Shown piece by piece: positions 16,732 to 24,058 of a stretch of DNA of 53,286 nucleotides. Source of the stretch: Desulfobacteraceae bacterium (lineage in GTDB: Bacteria; Desulfobacterota; Desulfobacteria; Desulfobacterales; JAABTS01); assembly GCA_011389735.1 (NCBI GenBank), contig JAABTS010000017.1:1-53286 (forward strand), in the 5' to 3' direction. Below the pieces are notes generated by a model, which was not told the origin of the DNA, did not search any database, and worked only from the letters and a program-made list of their open reading frames with translations. Numbering within the stretch: the first letter of the stretch is position 1; the number at the start of each line of letters is the position of its first letter. The position numbers and the translations under genes were made by a program.

Positions 16732-18351
16732 TTAGCCGGCTTTATTGCTTAGGCGTGTCTTTTCGTTGATATATTTTCCCGAAACGCATAAAGCCGCCAT
16801 GGTTTCCACGGCTTCGATCAATTCGGGAAGAGAGATCGGTTCGTTGAACCCGCCCAGATGAGGTCCGCTGGAAACGGCGATATCCGAACGTCCTTGTTCA
16901 AGCAGGTCGATCTCCTGCGGCGTGTATTTCCTTTCCAGCAGAAAATTACGGAATGATTCGGCGCTCATGGCTTCCTGATCCGCAATCCGGAGCATTTCCA
17001 CCATATGCCGGTCCACGCCCATTTCATCGATCATCCGCGTTATTAGCAGTTCCGTGTCAACAGGTAAGACTCCCGAAAAAGAACGGCCCGTAAATCCTTC
17101 ATAATAGTTTTCGAACGATCCGGTAACCAGGGATTTTAACAAATCTCGGTCAAACAGATCCCTGGCGTCGATAGGATTGCCGGATGCGTCGAATCCTTTC
17201 CGATATTTGTCCCGGTTTCTGAAAAAGCTGCCGCAAACCAGCATTATGCTTAGAAAATGCGATCCGATTTGTCTGTAGAGCGTTTTTCCCGATCCGTCAT
17301 GAGGCGTAAAGTGTTCGAAATCCCGAATTCCGGAAAGGCCGAAATTCGGATAGTCACAGGATTCCAGCCATCGGTCGAGCCGTCCGGCGCGGTACCATTC
17401 ATAAAGTCCGGTGTCGCGTCTCCGTTCGATCTGAACACGGTTGTGAAACAGAGGGATTACCGCTGAATGAATCAGGCCTCGGGCGGTCAGGGTTCCCAGA
17501 AGCCTCGCGTTGCGGTTCATGATTTCCAGAAAGCGCTCTCCGGAACCGGCCCCGTTTCCGTTTGCATGATTGGGATATGTGAAATAATCCCGATTTGCAA
17601 TATAGGCCGCAGCATAGCGTTTTGGATGAAGATTCAGGCCGCTTACGGCGATTCCGGATAACGGCGTTACTCTGAAAATGCGCCTGCCGTTGATTTTCAA
17701 GACTTCAGGGATGTCGAACCGGGTGGAAAACCAGTCCCGGAATCCGTTCATCCGTTCCATCCATAAGGGTTCGAGCATCAGATGGTCAGGTGTTTCTCCG
17801 GATCGGGCGAATTTGACGGCCATCAGATTGTCAGTGTCGGAGTCTTCGATGATCAGGGTGCGCCCGAAAAATTTTGGGCTTCGCCTTGCACGGATACGGG
17901 AATGGGCGAGCAGGGTGTTTAAATCAGCTCGGGGGACGCCGTTAACAGGCTCCGGATTTTCCATTTCAGGGGGTTCAATGTTCAGAGGAAGGGCTCCCAT
18001 CGCTTCAGCCGCAGTGCGATGAGCATGGCCGTGAGTGCTGCGTAATACATGAATCAGCGATTCATATGCGATTTCGGCAATATCCGATTCCGGAAGAGCG
18101 CTGATCATATTGGAAAGGGTCTGGGCGATATGGCGAAACAGAAACAACCCCTGCCTTTGAGATGCGTATTTCGGGGATTGCATCAGGTTTTCCAGGGATT
18201 TAATCGTGGTAGGAGTGATAACGGACGGATTGCTTTCAGTCAGCGACAGAAGGTGATACACCGCAAAATATAAGGTCATGAATTCACTGGCCGGATCATC
18301 GATCGTCATCTCCGACCGGATTCTTTGTTCATTCAGATAGCATCGGGGCAT
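16732..18351 (-). CDS. Putative SidJ-like pseudokinase-fold protein
   Basis: 539 residues with no signal peptide or membrane segment. The middle looks like a remote protein-kinase fold: AVKFAR with Lys180 as a beta-3 lysine candidate, helix glutamates in HLMLEPLWMERM (190-201), a catalytic-loop-like RGLIHSAVIPLFHN with His295 and Asn304, and SGIRDFEHF (340-348) in the position of DFG. I recall this type of protein being linked to SidJ, the Legionella kinase-fold polyglutamylase, but cannot verify it here. The N-terminal 150 residues are helical and the C-terminus (about 440-539) is unrecognised. It is convergent with the SagB-like gene. Kinase-like fold is moderately likely; enzymatic activity is unknown. 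Confidence 0.45.
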   Translation of the reverse strand: MPRCYLNEQRIRSEMTIDDPASEFMTLYFAVYHLLSLTESNPSVITPTTIKSLENLMQSPKYASQRQGLFLFRHIAQTLSNMISALPESDIAEIAYESLIHVLRSTHGHAHRTAAEAMGALPLNIEPPEMENPEPVNGVPRADLNTLLAHSRIRARRSPKFFGRTLIIEDSDTDNLMAVKFARSGETPDHLMLEPLWMERMNGFRDWFSTRFDIPEVLKINGRRIFRVTPLSGIAVSGLNLHPKRYAAAYIANRDYFTYPNHANGNGAGSGERFLEIMNRNARLLGTLTARGLIHSAVIPLFHNRVQIERRRDTGLYEWYRAGRLDRWLESCDYPNFGLSGIRDFEHFTPHDGSGKTLYRQIGSHFLSIMLVCGSFFRNRDKYRKGFDASGNPIDARDLFDRDLLKSLVTGSFENYYEGFTGRSFSGVLPVDTELLITRMIDEMGVDRHMVEMLRIADQEAMSAESFRNFLLERKYTPQEIDLLEQGRSDIAVSSGPHLGGFNEPISLPELIEAVETMAALCVSGKYINEKTRLSNKAG

Positions 18352-18439
18352 CGTTCAAGCTCTTGAAAAATGGATGTCAATTGTTTCGAGATTTTGAACC
18401 GCGAAGATACAGTTTTTTTTACGCCGCTGCAATGTTTAA

Positions 18440-18490
18440 TTTTATAGCCTTTCGTAAATTGAATTGTACAGCGTTGCCGGCCGAGATCAT
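18440..18490. repeat. Dispersed element, solo left end
   Basis: TTATAGCCTTTCGTAAATTG followed by AATTGTACAGCGTTGCCGGC matches the left end of the dispersed element family. No convincing right end follows before the next copy at 18616. It lies in the 481-bp gap upstream of glmM. Confidence 0.55.
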
Positions 18491-18615
18491 GGGTATTGTC
18501 CCGGCAAAGGTTTTGGTCTCCATTTTCGCATCCTTAGGAATATTCACGATTTCCTTGCATTTTTCAGCCGAAATCGCTATTGATAAATTTTTGAACGTTG
18601 AAAAGAATGAGCCTG

Positions 18616-18820
18616 GTTCCATAGCTTTTCAGATAATTAATTTCACTGCGTTGCCGGCCCGGGGATAAATGATTTATTATGTTGAATGTTGAATGTTGAA
18701 TGTTGAATGTGAGTCCCCCTCATTTAGAATTTAACATTTAGCATTCAACATAAAATATTTAGCATTCAACATAAAATATTTAGCATTCAACATAAATATT
18801 TTAGCATTCAACACAAAATA
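18616..18820. repeat. Composite element with tandem heptamers and 21-mers
   Basis: A left end (CATAGCTTTTCAGATAATTA, ATTTCACTGCGTTGCCGGCC) is followed by four tandem TTGAATG heptamers (18682-18709), the spacer TGAGTCCCCCTCATTTAG, and then an AGCATTCAACATAAAATATT unit repeated about three times. The heptamers and the CATTCAACA units are mutually inverted, so a long hairpin can form. The same composite, inverted and with fewer copies, is at 34174-34400. The last unit abuts the glmM ribosome site. Confidence 0.75.
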
Positions 18821-18832
18821 GAGGAGGTCTGA

Positions 18833-20173
18833 TTGGGAAAGTTATTCGGTACGGACGGTATACGAGGGAAGGCCAACCGGAGCCCGATGGATTCGGAAAC
18901 GGCGATAGCCGCCGGGAGAGCTGTGGCGCTCTATTTCAGAAACTCCCGAAAGATCGTATTGGGGAAAGACACCCGGGCGTCGGGCGATATGATTATGTAT
19001 GCTTTGGTGTCGGGAGTTTGTTCGGCCGGGTGCGATGCGGTTACGGCGGGAGTGCTGCCGACGCCGGCCGTCGCCGTACTGGCCAGGGAAATTCAGGCCG
19101 ATGCGGGCCTTGTGGTTTCAGCCTCCCATAATCCGTATTACGATAACGGCGTCAAGGTGTTTCAGGGCGACGGGGCCAAACTGTCCGATAAACAGGAATC
19201 CGAGATCGAACGGATCGCGCTTGCCCAAGAAACCGCTTTCCTGATTACGGAAACGGATATCGGATCCGTTTCTCCGCTGCCGGACGCTGAACGGCGCTAC
19301 ATCGGCTTTTTGAAATCGGCGGCGCCGCCCGGCTTTTCCCTCAAAGGCCTAAAGATCGCAGCCGATTGTTCAAACGGCGCCGTTAGCCGGATTGCGCCCG
19401 CTCTGTTTTCCGAACTCGGCGCCGATATCGAAATCATACATGGATCTCCGGACGGAAAAAACATCAACCATGAATGCGGTTCAGAGCATCCGGAGGAATT
19501 GTGTGAAAAAGTGGTTTCGTCGGGAGCCCACATCGGGTTCGCTTTTGACGGCGACGGGGACAGATTGATCGCCGTCGATGAAAACGGCGGGATACTTACC
19601 GGCGATCACATCCTGGCGATTTCGGCCGGACATATGAAAGAAAAAGGAACGCTTAAAAACAATGTCGCGGTGAGTACGGTCATGAGCAACAAGGGGTTGA
19701 CTCAGGCTCTGAAAAAAATGGGAATCCGCCATCTGACGGCCGATGTCGGAGATCGCTATGTCAAGGAATTGATGGTTGAATCCGGCGCCGTGATTGGCGG
19801 AGAAGATTCCGGCCATATGATTTATCTCGATTCCCATACGACCGGCGACGGCCTGCTTACAGCATTGAAGCTGATTGAATCAGTAAAGGAACAAAATCGC
19901 CCACTGTCGGAACTCAGGAGCGTCGTAACCATATTCCCTCAGATTTTGATGAATGTGGAGATCGCCCGAAAACCTCCGATCGAATCGGTCCCGGAACTGA
20001 TGAAAGCTATCCGGGCGGTGGAAGAGCGGCTCGGCGAAAACGGCAGAGTGCTGGTCCGGTATTCAGGAACCCAGCCCTGTTGCCGGGTCATGGTCGAAGG
20101 ACCGGACAGAGGAGAAATCGAACAATACTGCCGGGAGATTCTGGAAACGGTGAGCCGGACAATCGGTTCATGA
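18833..20173 (+). CDS. glmM: Phosphoglucosamine mutase
   Basis: 446 residues, the normal GlmM length. It converts glucosamine-6-phosphate to glucosamine-1-phosphate for UDP-GlcNAc, and hence for peptidoglycan and LPS. KLFGTDGIRG is at the N-terminus. The phosphoserine loop VSASHNPYYDNG has the catalytic Ser98, FDGDGDR is the metal site, GGEDSGHMIYLD binds the sugar and RYSGTQP binds phosphate. The start is TTG at 18833 behind GAGGAGG; no ATG is available upstream. It heads an operon with fmdE-like, coaE, mobA and moaE-like genes. The composite repeat lies directly upstream and could influence the promoter. Confidence 0.95.
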   Translation: MGKLFGTDGIRGKANRSPMDSETAIAAGRAVALYFRNSRKIVLGKDTRASGDMIMYALVSGVCSAGCDAVTAGVLPTPAVAVLAREIQADAGLVVSASHNPYYDNGVKVFQGDGAKLSDKQESEIERIALAQETAFLITETDIGSVSPLPDAERRYIGFLKSAAPPGFSLKGLKIAADCSNGAVSRIAPALFSELGADIEIIHGSPDGKNINHECGSEHPEELCEKVVSSGAHIGFAFDGDGDRLIAVDENGGILTGDHILAISAGHMKEKGTLKNNVAVSTVMSNKGLTQALKKMGIRHLTADVGDRYVKELMVESGAVIGGEDSGHMIYLDSHTTGDGLLTALKLIESVKEQNRPLSELRSVVTIFPQILMNVEIARKPPIESVPELMKAIRAVEERLGENGRVLVRYSGTQPCCRVMVEGPDRGEIEQYCREILETVSRTIGS

Positions 20174-20204
20174 ATGGAAAGCCAGGCGGGAAAGGAGTTA
20201 TGTG

Positions 20205-20840
20205 ATGACGGATATGAATATGAATAAGGACCTGGAAACCGGACTGCCGGACGATCTCAAACAATGTATCGCTTTTCACGGCCATTTTTGCCCGGGCCTG
20301 GCCTATGGCTATCTTGTCGCCAGGGGCGCCCAAAAATACCTCGGATTATCGAGATCATCGGATGAAGAAGTGGTGGCGATTTGTGAAAACGATTCCTGCT
20401 CTGTGGACGCTCTTCAAACGCTCCTGGGAACTACGTTCGGCAAAGGCAATCTAGTGTTCCGGGATTACGGCAAGAACGCCTTCACGATCTTCAGCCGAAA
20501 TACCGGAAAAGCTTACCGGTTTTCCAGAAAGACCGATTATGTTTATGAAGGAGAGAACCTGGAAGAATACAACGCTCTGGCATCGGGATTTTCGGACGGT
20601 TCCCTGTCTCCGGAACAAAACGCCAGGTACAGATATTTGAAAGGCAAGGATCTGGCTCTGAAACCCTGCGAGAAGGTGTTCGATGTCCGGGAGATCGAGT
20701 TCGAACGGCCTCCCTACGCTCCTCTGGCCCCTTCCACCGCGTGCGCCGTATGCGGCGAATTGACCATGCAGACCAAAATGGTGAAAACCGGTTCGGGCGA
20801 TTTTCTTTGCAAACCTTGCGCGGAACAAAAAGATCGGTAA
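20205..20840 (+). CDS. FmdE-family protein with C-terminal zinc ribbon
   Basis: 211 residues from the ATG at 20205 (AAAGGAG 7 nt upstream; an adjacent GTG at 20202 is an equal alternative). The core IAFHGHFCPGLAYGY and ICENDSCSVDALQ match the FmdE family, named from formylmethanofuran dehydrogenase operons. The C-terminus has a zinc ribbon, CAVCGELTMQ...CKPC. In bacteria FmdE-like proteins occur near molybdenum or tungsten enzymes, but their exact job is unknown. Here it lies two genes upstream of mobA and moaE-like genes, which supports a molybdopterin-related role. Confidence 0.8.
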   Translation: MTDMNMNKDLETGLPDDLKQCIAFHGHFCPGLAYGYLVARGAQKYLGLSRSSDEEVVAICENDSCSVDALQTLLGTTFGKGNLVFRDYGKNAFTIFSRNTGKAYRFSRKTDYVYEGENLEEYNALASGFSDGSLSPEQNARYRYLKGKDLALKPCEKVFDVREIEFERPPYAPLAPSTACAVCGELTMQTKMVKTGSGDFLCKPCAEQKDR

Positions 20841-20884
20841 AACGCCGTGATTAATGTAAATCCATATCCCGGGATTTTGAACCG

Positions 20885-21505
20885 ATGAACATGGTTGGAC
20901 TCACAGGCGGCATAGCAACCGGCAAATCCACAGTATCCCGTTTTTTTGCGGAGGCGGGAGCCTGTGTGGTCGATGCTGATCGAATCGCCCATGGCGTTGT
21001 GGCTAAAGGAGGGCCTGAATGGCGGAAAATCGTGGATTGCTTCGGCGAAACCGTTCTTCTGCCGGACGGCGAGATTGACCGCGCCCGGCTCGGAAACATT
21101 GTTTTCAACGACCCTGACGCCAGATCGAATCTGAACCGGATTGTCCACCCCGCGGTGTTCGAAGAAATGAACCGGATTGCAAAAAAGGCGGATCAGCAAT
21201 TTCCGGATAGACTGATCATACTCGATACGCCTCTGCTGATCGAATCCGGCGCATATCGGAATTCACCTTTAGTCGTTCTGGTGTACGCCCCGATGGAAAT
21301 TCAGCTTCAGCGATTGATGGCAAGGGACGGAACCTCCGCTGAAGACGCCGCCGCAAGAATTCGGTCTCAGACGCCCATCGACGAAAAAAAGCAATACGCC
21401 GACGTGATTATCGATAACTCAGGGCCTGTGGAACAAACCCGAATCGAAACCTTGAACGTATTTGAAAAATTGAAAACAGGGGCTTTCCGATGCCGCCGGA
21501 GGTAA
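20885..21505 (+). CDS. coaE: Dephospho-CoA kinase
   Basis: 206 residues. It catalyses the last step of coenzyme A synthesis, ATP-dependent phosphorylation of dephospho-CoA. The P-loop GGIATGKST is at residues 8-16, followed by VVDADRIAHGVV, the LGNIVFNDPDAR segment, NRIVHPAVF and LDTPLLIESG, all typical of CoaE. The C-terminal end reads DVIIDNSGPVEQTR. Its end overlaps the start of mobA by 16 bp, indicating tight translational coupling. No strong ribosome site is seen before the ATG. Confidence 0.93.
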   Translation: MNMVGLTGGIATGKSTVSRFFAEAGACVVDADRIAHGVVAKGGPEWRKIVDCFGETVLLPDGEIDRARLGNIVFNDPDARSNLNRIVHPAVFEEMNRIAKKADQQFPDRLIILDTPLLIESGAYRNSPLVVLVYAPMEIQLQRLMARDGTSAEDAAARIRSQTPIDEKKQYADVIIDNSGPVEQTRIETLNVFEKLKTGAFRCRRR

Positions 21506-22116
21506 GTTGTATCATTCTTTCGGGCGGCCTGAATTCCAGGTATTCCGGCCAAAACAAGGCCTTTGTACGAATCGGCGGCGTCCCGGTGATCGAACGGCTG
21601 CTGAACACCCTTTCACCGCTTTTCGACGAAATTATCATTGTCACTAACGATCCGGGGCGTTATCTCGATTATGACGCCCTGATCGTAACCGATATCTATA
21701 ATGTGCGCAGCTCCCTCACTGGAATTCACGCCGGGCTGTTTGCGATGAATTCGCCTTACGGATTCGTGACGGCCTGTGATATGCCGTTCTTGAATCCGGG
21801 CGTGGTGCGGCTTTTACTGGATGCGGTGAACATACGATACGATGTGGTGATTCCGGAAACCTCTCGCGGGCTCGAACCTCTGTGCGCAGTGTATTCCAGG
21901 GCTTGCAAGGACAGGATCGGAAATCGGATAGAAAACAATAAGCTGAAAATTGACCGTTTATTCAGAAAACTGAACGTAAAAAAAATATCGGAACCGGCGT
22001 TAAGATCCGTTGATCCGGATCTAGACGCTTTTTTCAACATCAACCGGCCCGACGATCGACAAATGGCTGAAAAAAAAATCGACACGGAAAGGAAACATGG
22101 AAATGACACTCAATGA
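21490..22116 (+). CDS. mobA: Molybdenum cofactor guanylyltransferase (MobA-like)
   Basis: 208 residues. It has the nucleotidyltransferase start IILSGGLNSRYSGQNKAF, a variant of LAGGxSxRMGxDKA. TACDMPFLNP is the metal-binding motif, and IPETSRGLEPLCAVYS resembles the guanine-recognition region. MobA attaches GMP to molybdopterin, giving the bis-MGD cofactor used by formate dehydrogenases and related enzymes. The gene overlaps coaE upstream and the MoaE-like gene downstream (20 bp). GTP specificity is inferred from the family; other nucleotidyltransferases of this fold are possible. Confidence 0.85.
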   Translation: MPPEVSCIILSGGLNSRYSGQNKAFVRIGGVPVIERLLNTLSPLFDEIIIVTNDPGRYLDYDALIVTDIYNVRSSLTGIHAGLFAMNSPYGFVTACDMPFLNPGVVRLLLDAVNIRYDVVIPETSRGLEPLCAVYSRACKDRIGNRIENNKLKIDRLFRKLNVKKISEPALRSVDPDLDAFFNINRPDDRQMAEKKIDTERKHGNDTQ

Positions 22117-22465
22117 ACTGATCGAACAAGTCAAGCGGCGTCCCGATTATCATAAAGCAGGCATGATTTTATGCCATAACGGCGTGGTTCGGGAAACATC
22201 CAGGGACGGGGCCGTGGTCCGGGGGTTGAAGGTCAAAGTCGATCACGAAAAACTCGATTCAATCATCAACGCATATCGAAAACGCCCCGGAATCATCGAA
22301 ATTTTGATCCACATCTTCGAAGATCGGGATCTCGCCGTGGGAGACGACGTCATGTATATCGTGGTCGCCGGAGATATCCGGGACAACGTGATCGCCACGC
22401 TCACCGACCTGCTGAACGACGTCAAACGGAACGTGACCTCTAAAACCGAATTTTACGATAAATGA
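22097..22465 (+). CDS. MoaE-like molybdopterin synthase catalytic subunit
   Basis: 122 residues, shorter than classical MoaE (about 150). The C-terminal half matches the MoaE pattern: IIEILIHIFEDRDLAVGDDV, then VVAGDIRDNVIATLTDLLND, then VKRNVTSKTEFY. The typical ending PIWKKE is replaced by NVTSKTEF, though lysines remain in similar places. In MoaE these lysines bind the precursor Z intermediate during sulfur insertion. The overlap with mobA supports a molybdenum-cofactor role. The gene may encode a divergent or accessory MoaE rather than the main one. Confidence 0.75.
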   Translation: MEMTLNELIEQVKRRPDYHKAGMILCHNGVVRETSRDGAVVRGLKVKVDHEKLDSIINAYRKRPGIIEILIHIFEDRDLAVGDDVMYIVVAGDIRDNVIATLTDLLNDVKRNVTSKTEFYDK

Positions 22466-22496
22466 CCGTGATCGTTTTATCTCTCCGCGAGCCTTG

Positions 22497-23837
22497 TCAA
22501 TTGTTTTTCTGAAAACCATTGAGCGCACGGTCCAGCCGGATTCCGCTTTGCTCGATCCGTTTTCGGTTCAATCGTCCCCGCCGGTCCGCCTTCAGCACCG
22601 CCGGCATCGCCTTGTAATATTGATCTCCGTTGTATGAAAGAAGCAGCAGATCGACGCCTGCGTTCAGAGCCCTTACCGCCGAACCGCCGATTCCGCCTTC
22701 GGAGCCGTAGACCGGCCCCATGTTCATATCGTCGGTGATTAAAACGCCGTCGTAATTCCATCGGTTACGAATGATGGCGGTAACCACTTTTTCAGAAAGA
22801 GAGGCCGGCAGTTCCGGGTCGACGGAATTGATCCGGACATGCCCCAGCATCATGAAAGCGTTCGTGCTTTCAAGCACCCGCCTGAAAGGAATCCAGTCGT
22901 TTTGTTCCAGATAAGCCGTGGAATGATCGAGTGTCCCGTCTATTAGATGGGTTTCTTCGACAACGTTTCCCAGCCCCGGAAAATGCTTGAGCGTCGGAAT
23001 GATGTCGAATTTTTCAAGTACTTTGCAATATATGGCGGCCACTCGGGCGGTGATATCCGGATCTTCGGAAATGGCTCTGTCGAATATTCGACTTTGCATA
23101 TTTTTCAGGCCCCGGATTTCATTGTTTTTTAAATCCACCACAGGGCTTAAATTCAGATTGACGCCGATTCGTGAAAGTCCTTCCGCCTTTATCGCGGCGA
23201 AATCGATGATCCGTTCGTGAAGTTCTTCCAGTGTTGCGGATTTCTCCACAATTTGAGCCGGAGAAGGAAGCCGGGGCAACGGTGGAGACATGCGAGACAC
23301 CATGCCGCCTTCCTGATCCGCGGCGATAAACAGGGGGGGCAGGCCGAGGGATTTCTGGAGGGCTTGCAGCCTGGCGATATCATGCTTGATTTGTGGCGCG
23401 GAGGCGTGTTTGACATTCCTGCGGGTGATATAAACGCCGCCGACGGCCCCTCGGGAAACCAGCCGTTCGATGCTTTCAAAATCCCGATACCCGACAATGA
23501 AATGCCTTCCCAATCGCCATAAAGACGATGCAGGCGTGTTTAAAATCCGGTCTTTGGGCCCATCGAAAATGACCGGGTTGTGAACGGACATCACTCCGAT
23601 ACCGGTCACAATGATTAAAAACACGATGCTTTCGATTAATTTGCCCGTTTTTTGACGCCGGTTTTTCAGGTTGATGCAGACTACGGCGGCCAACAGGCCC
23701 AAGGCGAATGCCGTCAATGGGCCGCCGTATGTTCTAAATTTCAGGAAAAAAGGGGAATCAAGATGAGTCGCAATATACAAAAACCCTGATATCATTCCCC
23801 ATCGTATCAATATCCCCCACACTGTTTTGGTTTTCAT
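22497..23837 (-). CDS. Membrane-anchored NagZ-like GH3 beta-N-acetylhexosaminidase
   Basis: 446 residues. Three hydrophobic segments in the first 110 residues anchor it in the membrane, unlike cytoplasmic NagZ. The GH3 domain begins near LGRHFIVGYRDFESIERLV. KHFPGLGNVVEETH is the loop that holds the acid/base His in NagZ; the histidine is kept, but the usual Asp of the Asp-Ser-His triplet is Glu. GVLITDDMNMG provides the nucleophile Asp. NagZ enzymes remove N-acetylglucosamine from peptidoglycan fragments. The gene diverges from the VIT/vWA gene, and its upstream region carries three CreB-type boxes on its own strand. A Mur-sugar substrate is inferred. Confidence 0.82.
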   Translation of the reverse strand: MKTKTVWGILIRWGMISGFLYIATHLDSPFFLKFRTYGGPLTAFALGLLAAVVCINLKNRRQKTGKLIESIVFLIIVTGIGVMSVHNPVIFDGPKDRILNTPASSLWRLGRHFIVGYRDFESIERLVSRGAVGGVYITRRNVKHASAPQIKHDIARLQALQKSLGLPPLFIAADQEGGMVSRMSPPLPRLPSPAQIVEKSATLEELHERIIDFAAIKAEGLSRIGVNLNLSPVVDLKNNEIRGLKNMQSRIFDRAISEDPDITARVAAIYCKVLEKFDIIPTLKHFPGLGNVVEETHLIDGTLDHSTAYLEQNDWIPFRRVLESTNAFMMLGHVRINSVDPELPASLSEKVVTAIIRNRWNYDGVLITDDMNMGPVYGSEGGIGGSAVRALNAGVDLLLLSYNGDQYYKAMPAVLKADRRGRLNRKRIEQSGIRLDRALNGFQKNN

Positions 23838-23900
23838 CGATTACATCCTTTCGATCCGTTTTCGCTCATTGTTTCGATAACCGGGATTTATCTTCGATTC

Positions 23901-23927
23901 ATGAAAAAATGATGAAAATAACGTGAA
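23901..23927 (-). promoter_or_regulatory. CreB-type box array facing the NagZ-like gene
   Basis: On the minus strand the sequence reads TTCAC-N6-TTCAT-N6-TTCAT. The plus-strand positions are GTGAA at 23923, ATGAA at 23912 and ATGAA at 23901, each exactly 11 bp apart. This matches the known E. coli cre tag TTCAC-N6-TTCAC with T for C in the outer copies. It lies about 64-90 bp upstream of the NagZ-like start codon. Confidence 0.6.
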
Positions 23928-23945
23928 AAATGCAGGAGATCGCTT

Positions 23946-23983
23946 TTCACGAATATTTCATGAAGACTTCATAAAGCTTTCAC
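23946..23983 (+). promoter_or_regulatory. CreB-type box array facing the VIT/vWA-exosortase operon
   Basis: TTCAC (23946), TTCAT (23957), TTCAT (23968) and TTCAC (23979), each separated by 6 bp, a perfect 11-bp phase over four boxes. This is a tandem extension of the cre tag TTCAC-N6-TTCAC recognised by CreB. It lies about 75-115 bp upstream of the VIT/vWA start. Confidence 0.7.
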
Positions 23984-24058
23984 AGTCCCTGGTTAATTTA
24001 ATTTCAGCAGTTCGGAGAAAACCTATCGAAAACATTTCAACAAACAAGGAGGTTTATT

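Noticed and set aside
18682..18817. CRISPR-like or attC-like array upstream of glmM
   Set aside because: Units are 7 or 21 bp without unique spacers, and no cas or integrase gene is near; the inverted arrangement fits a composite repeat.
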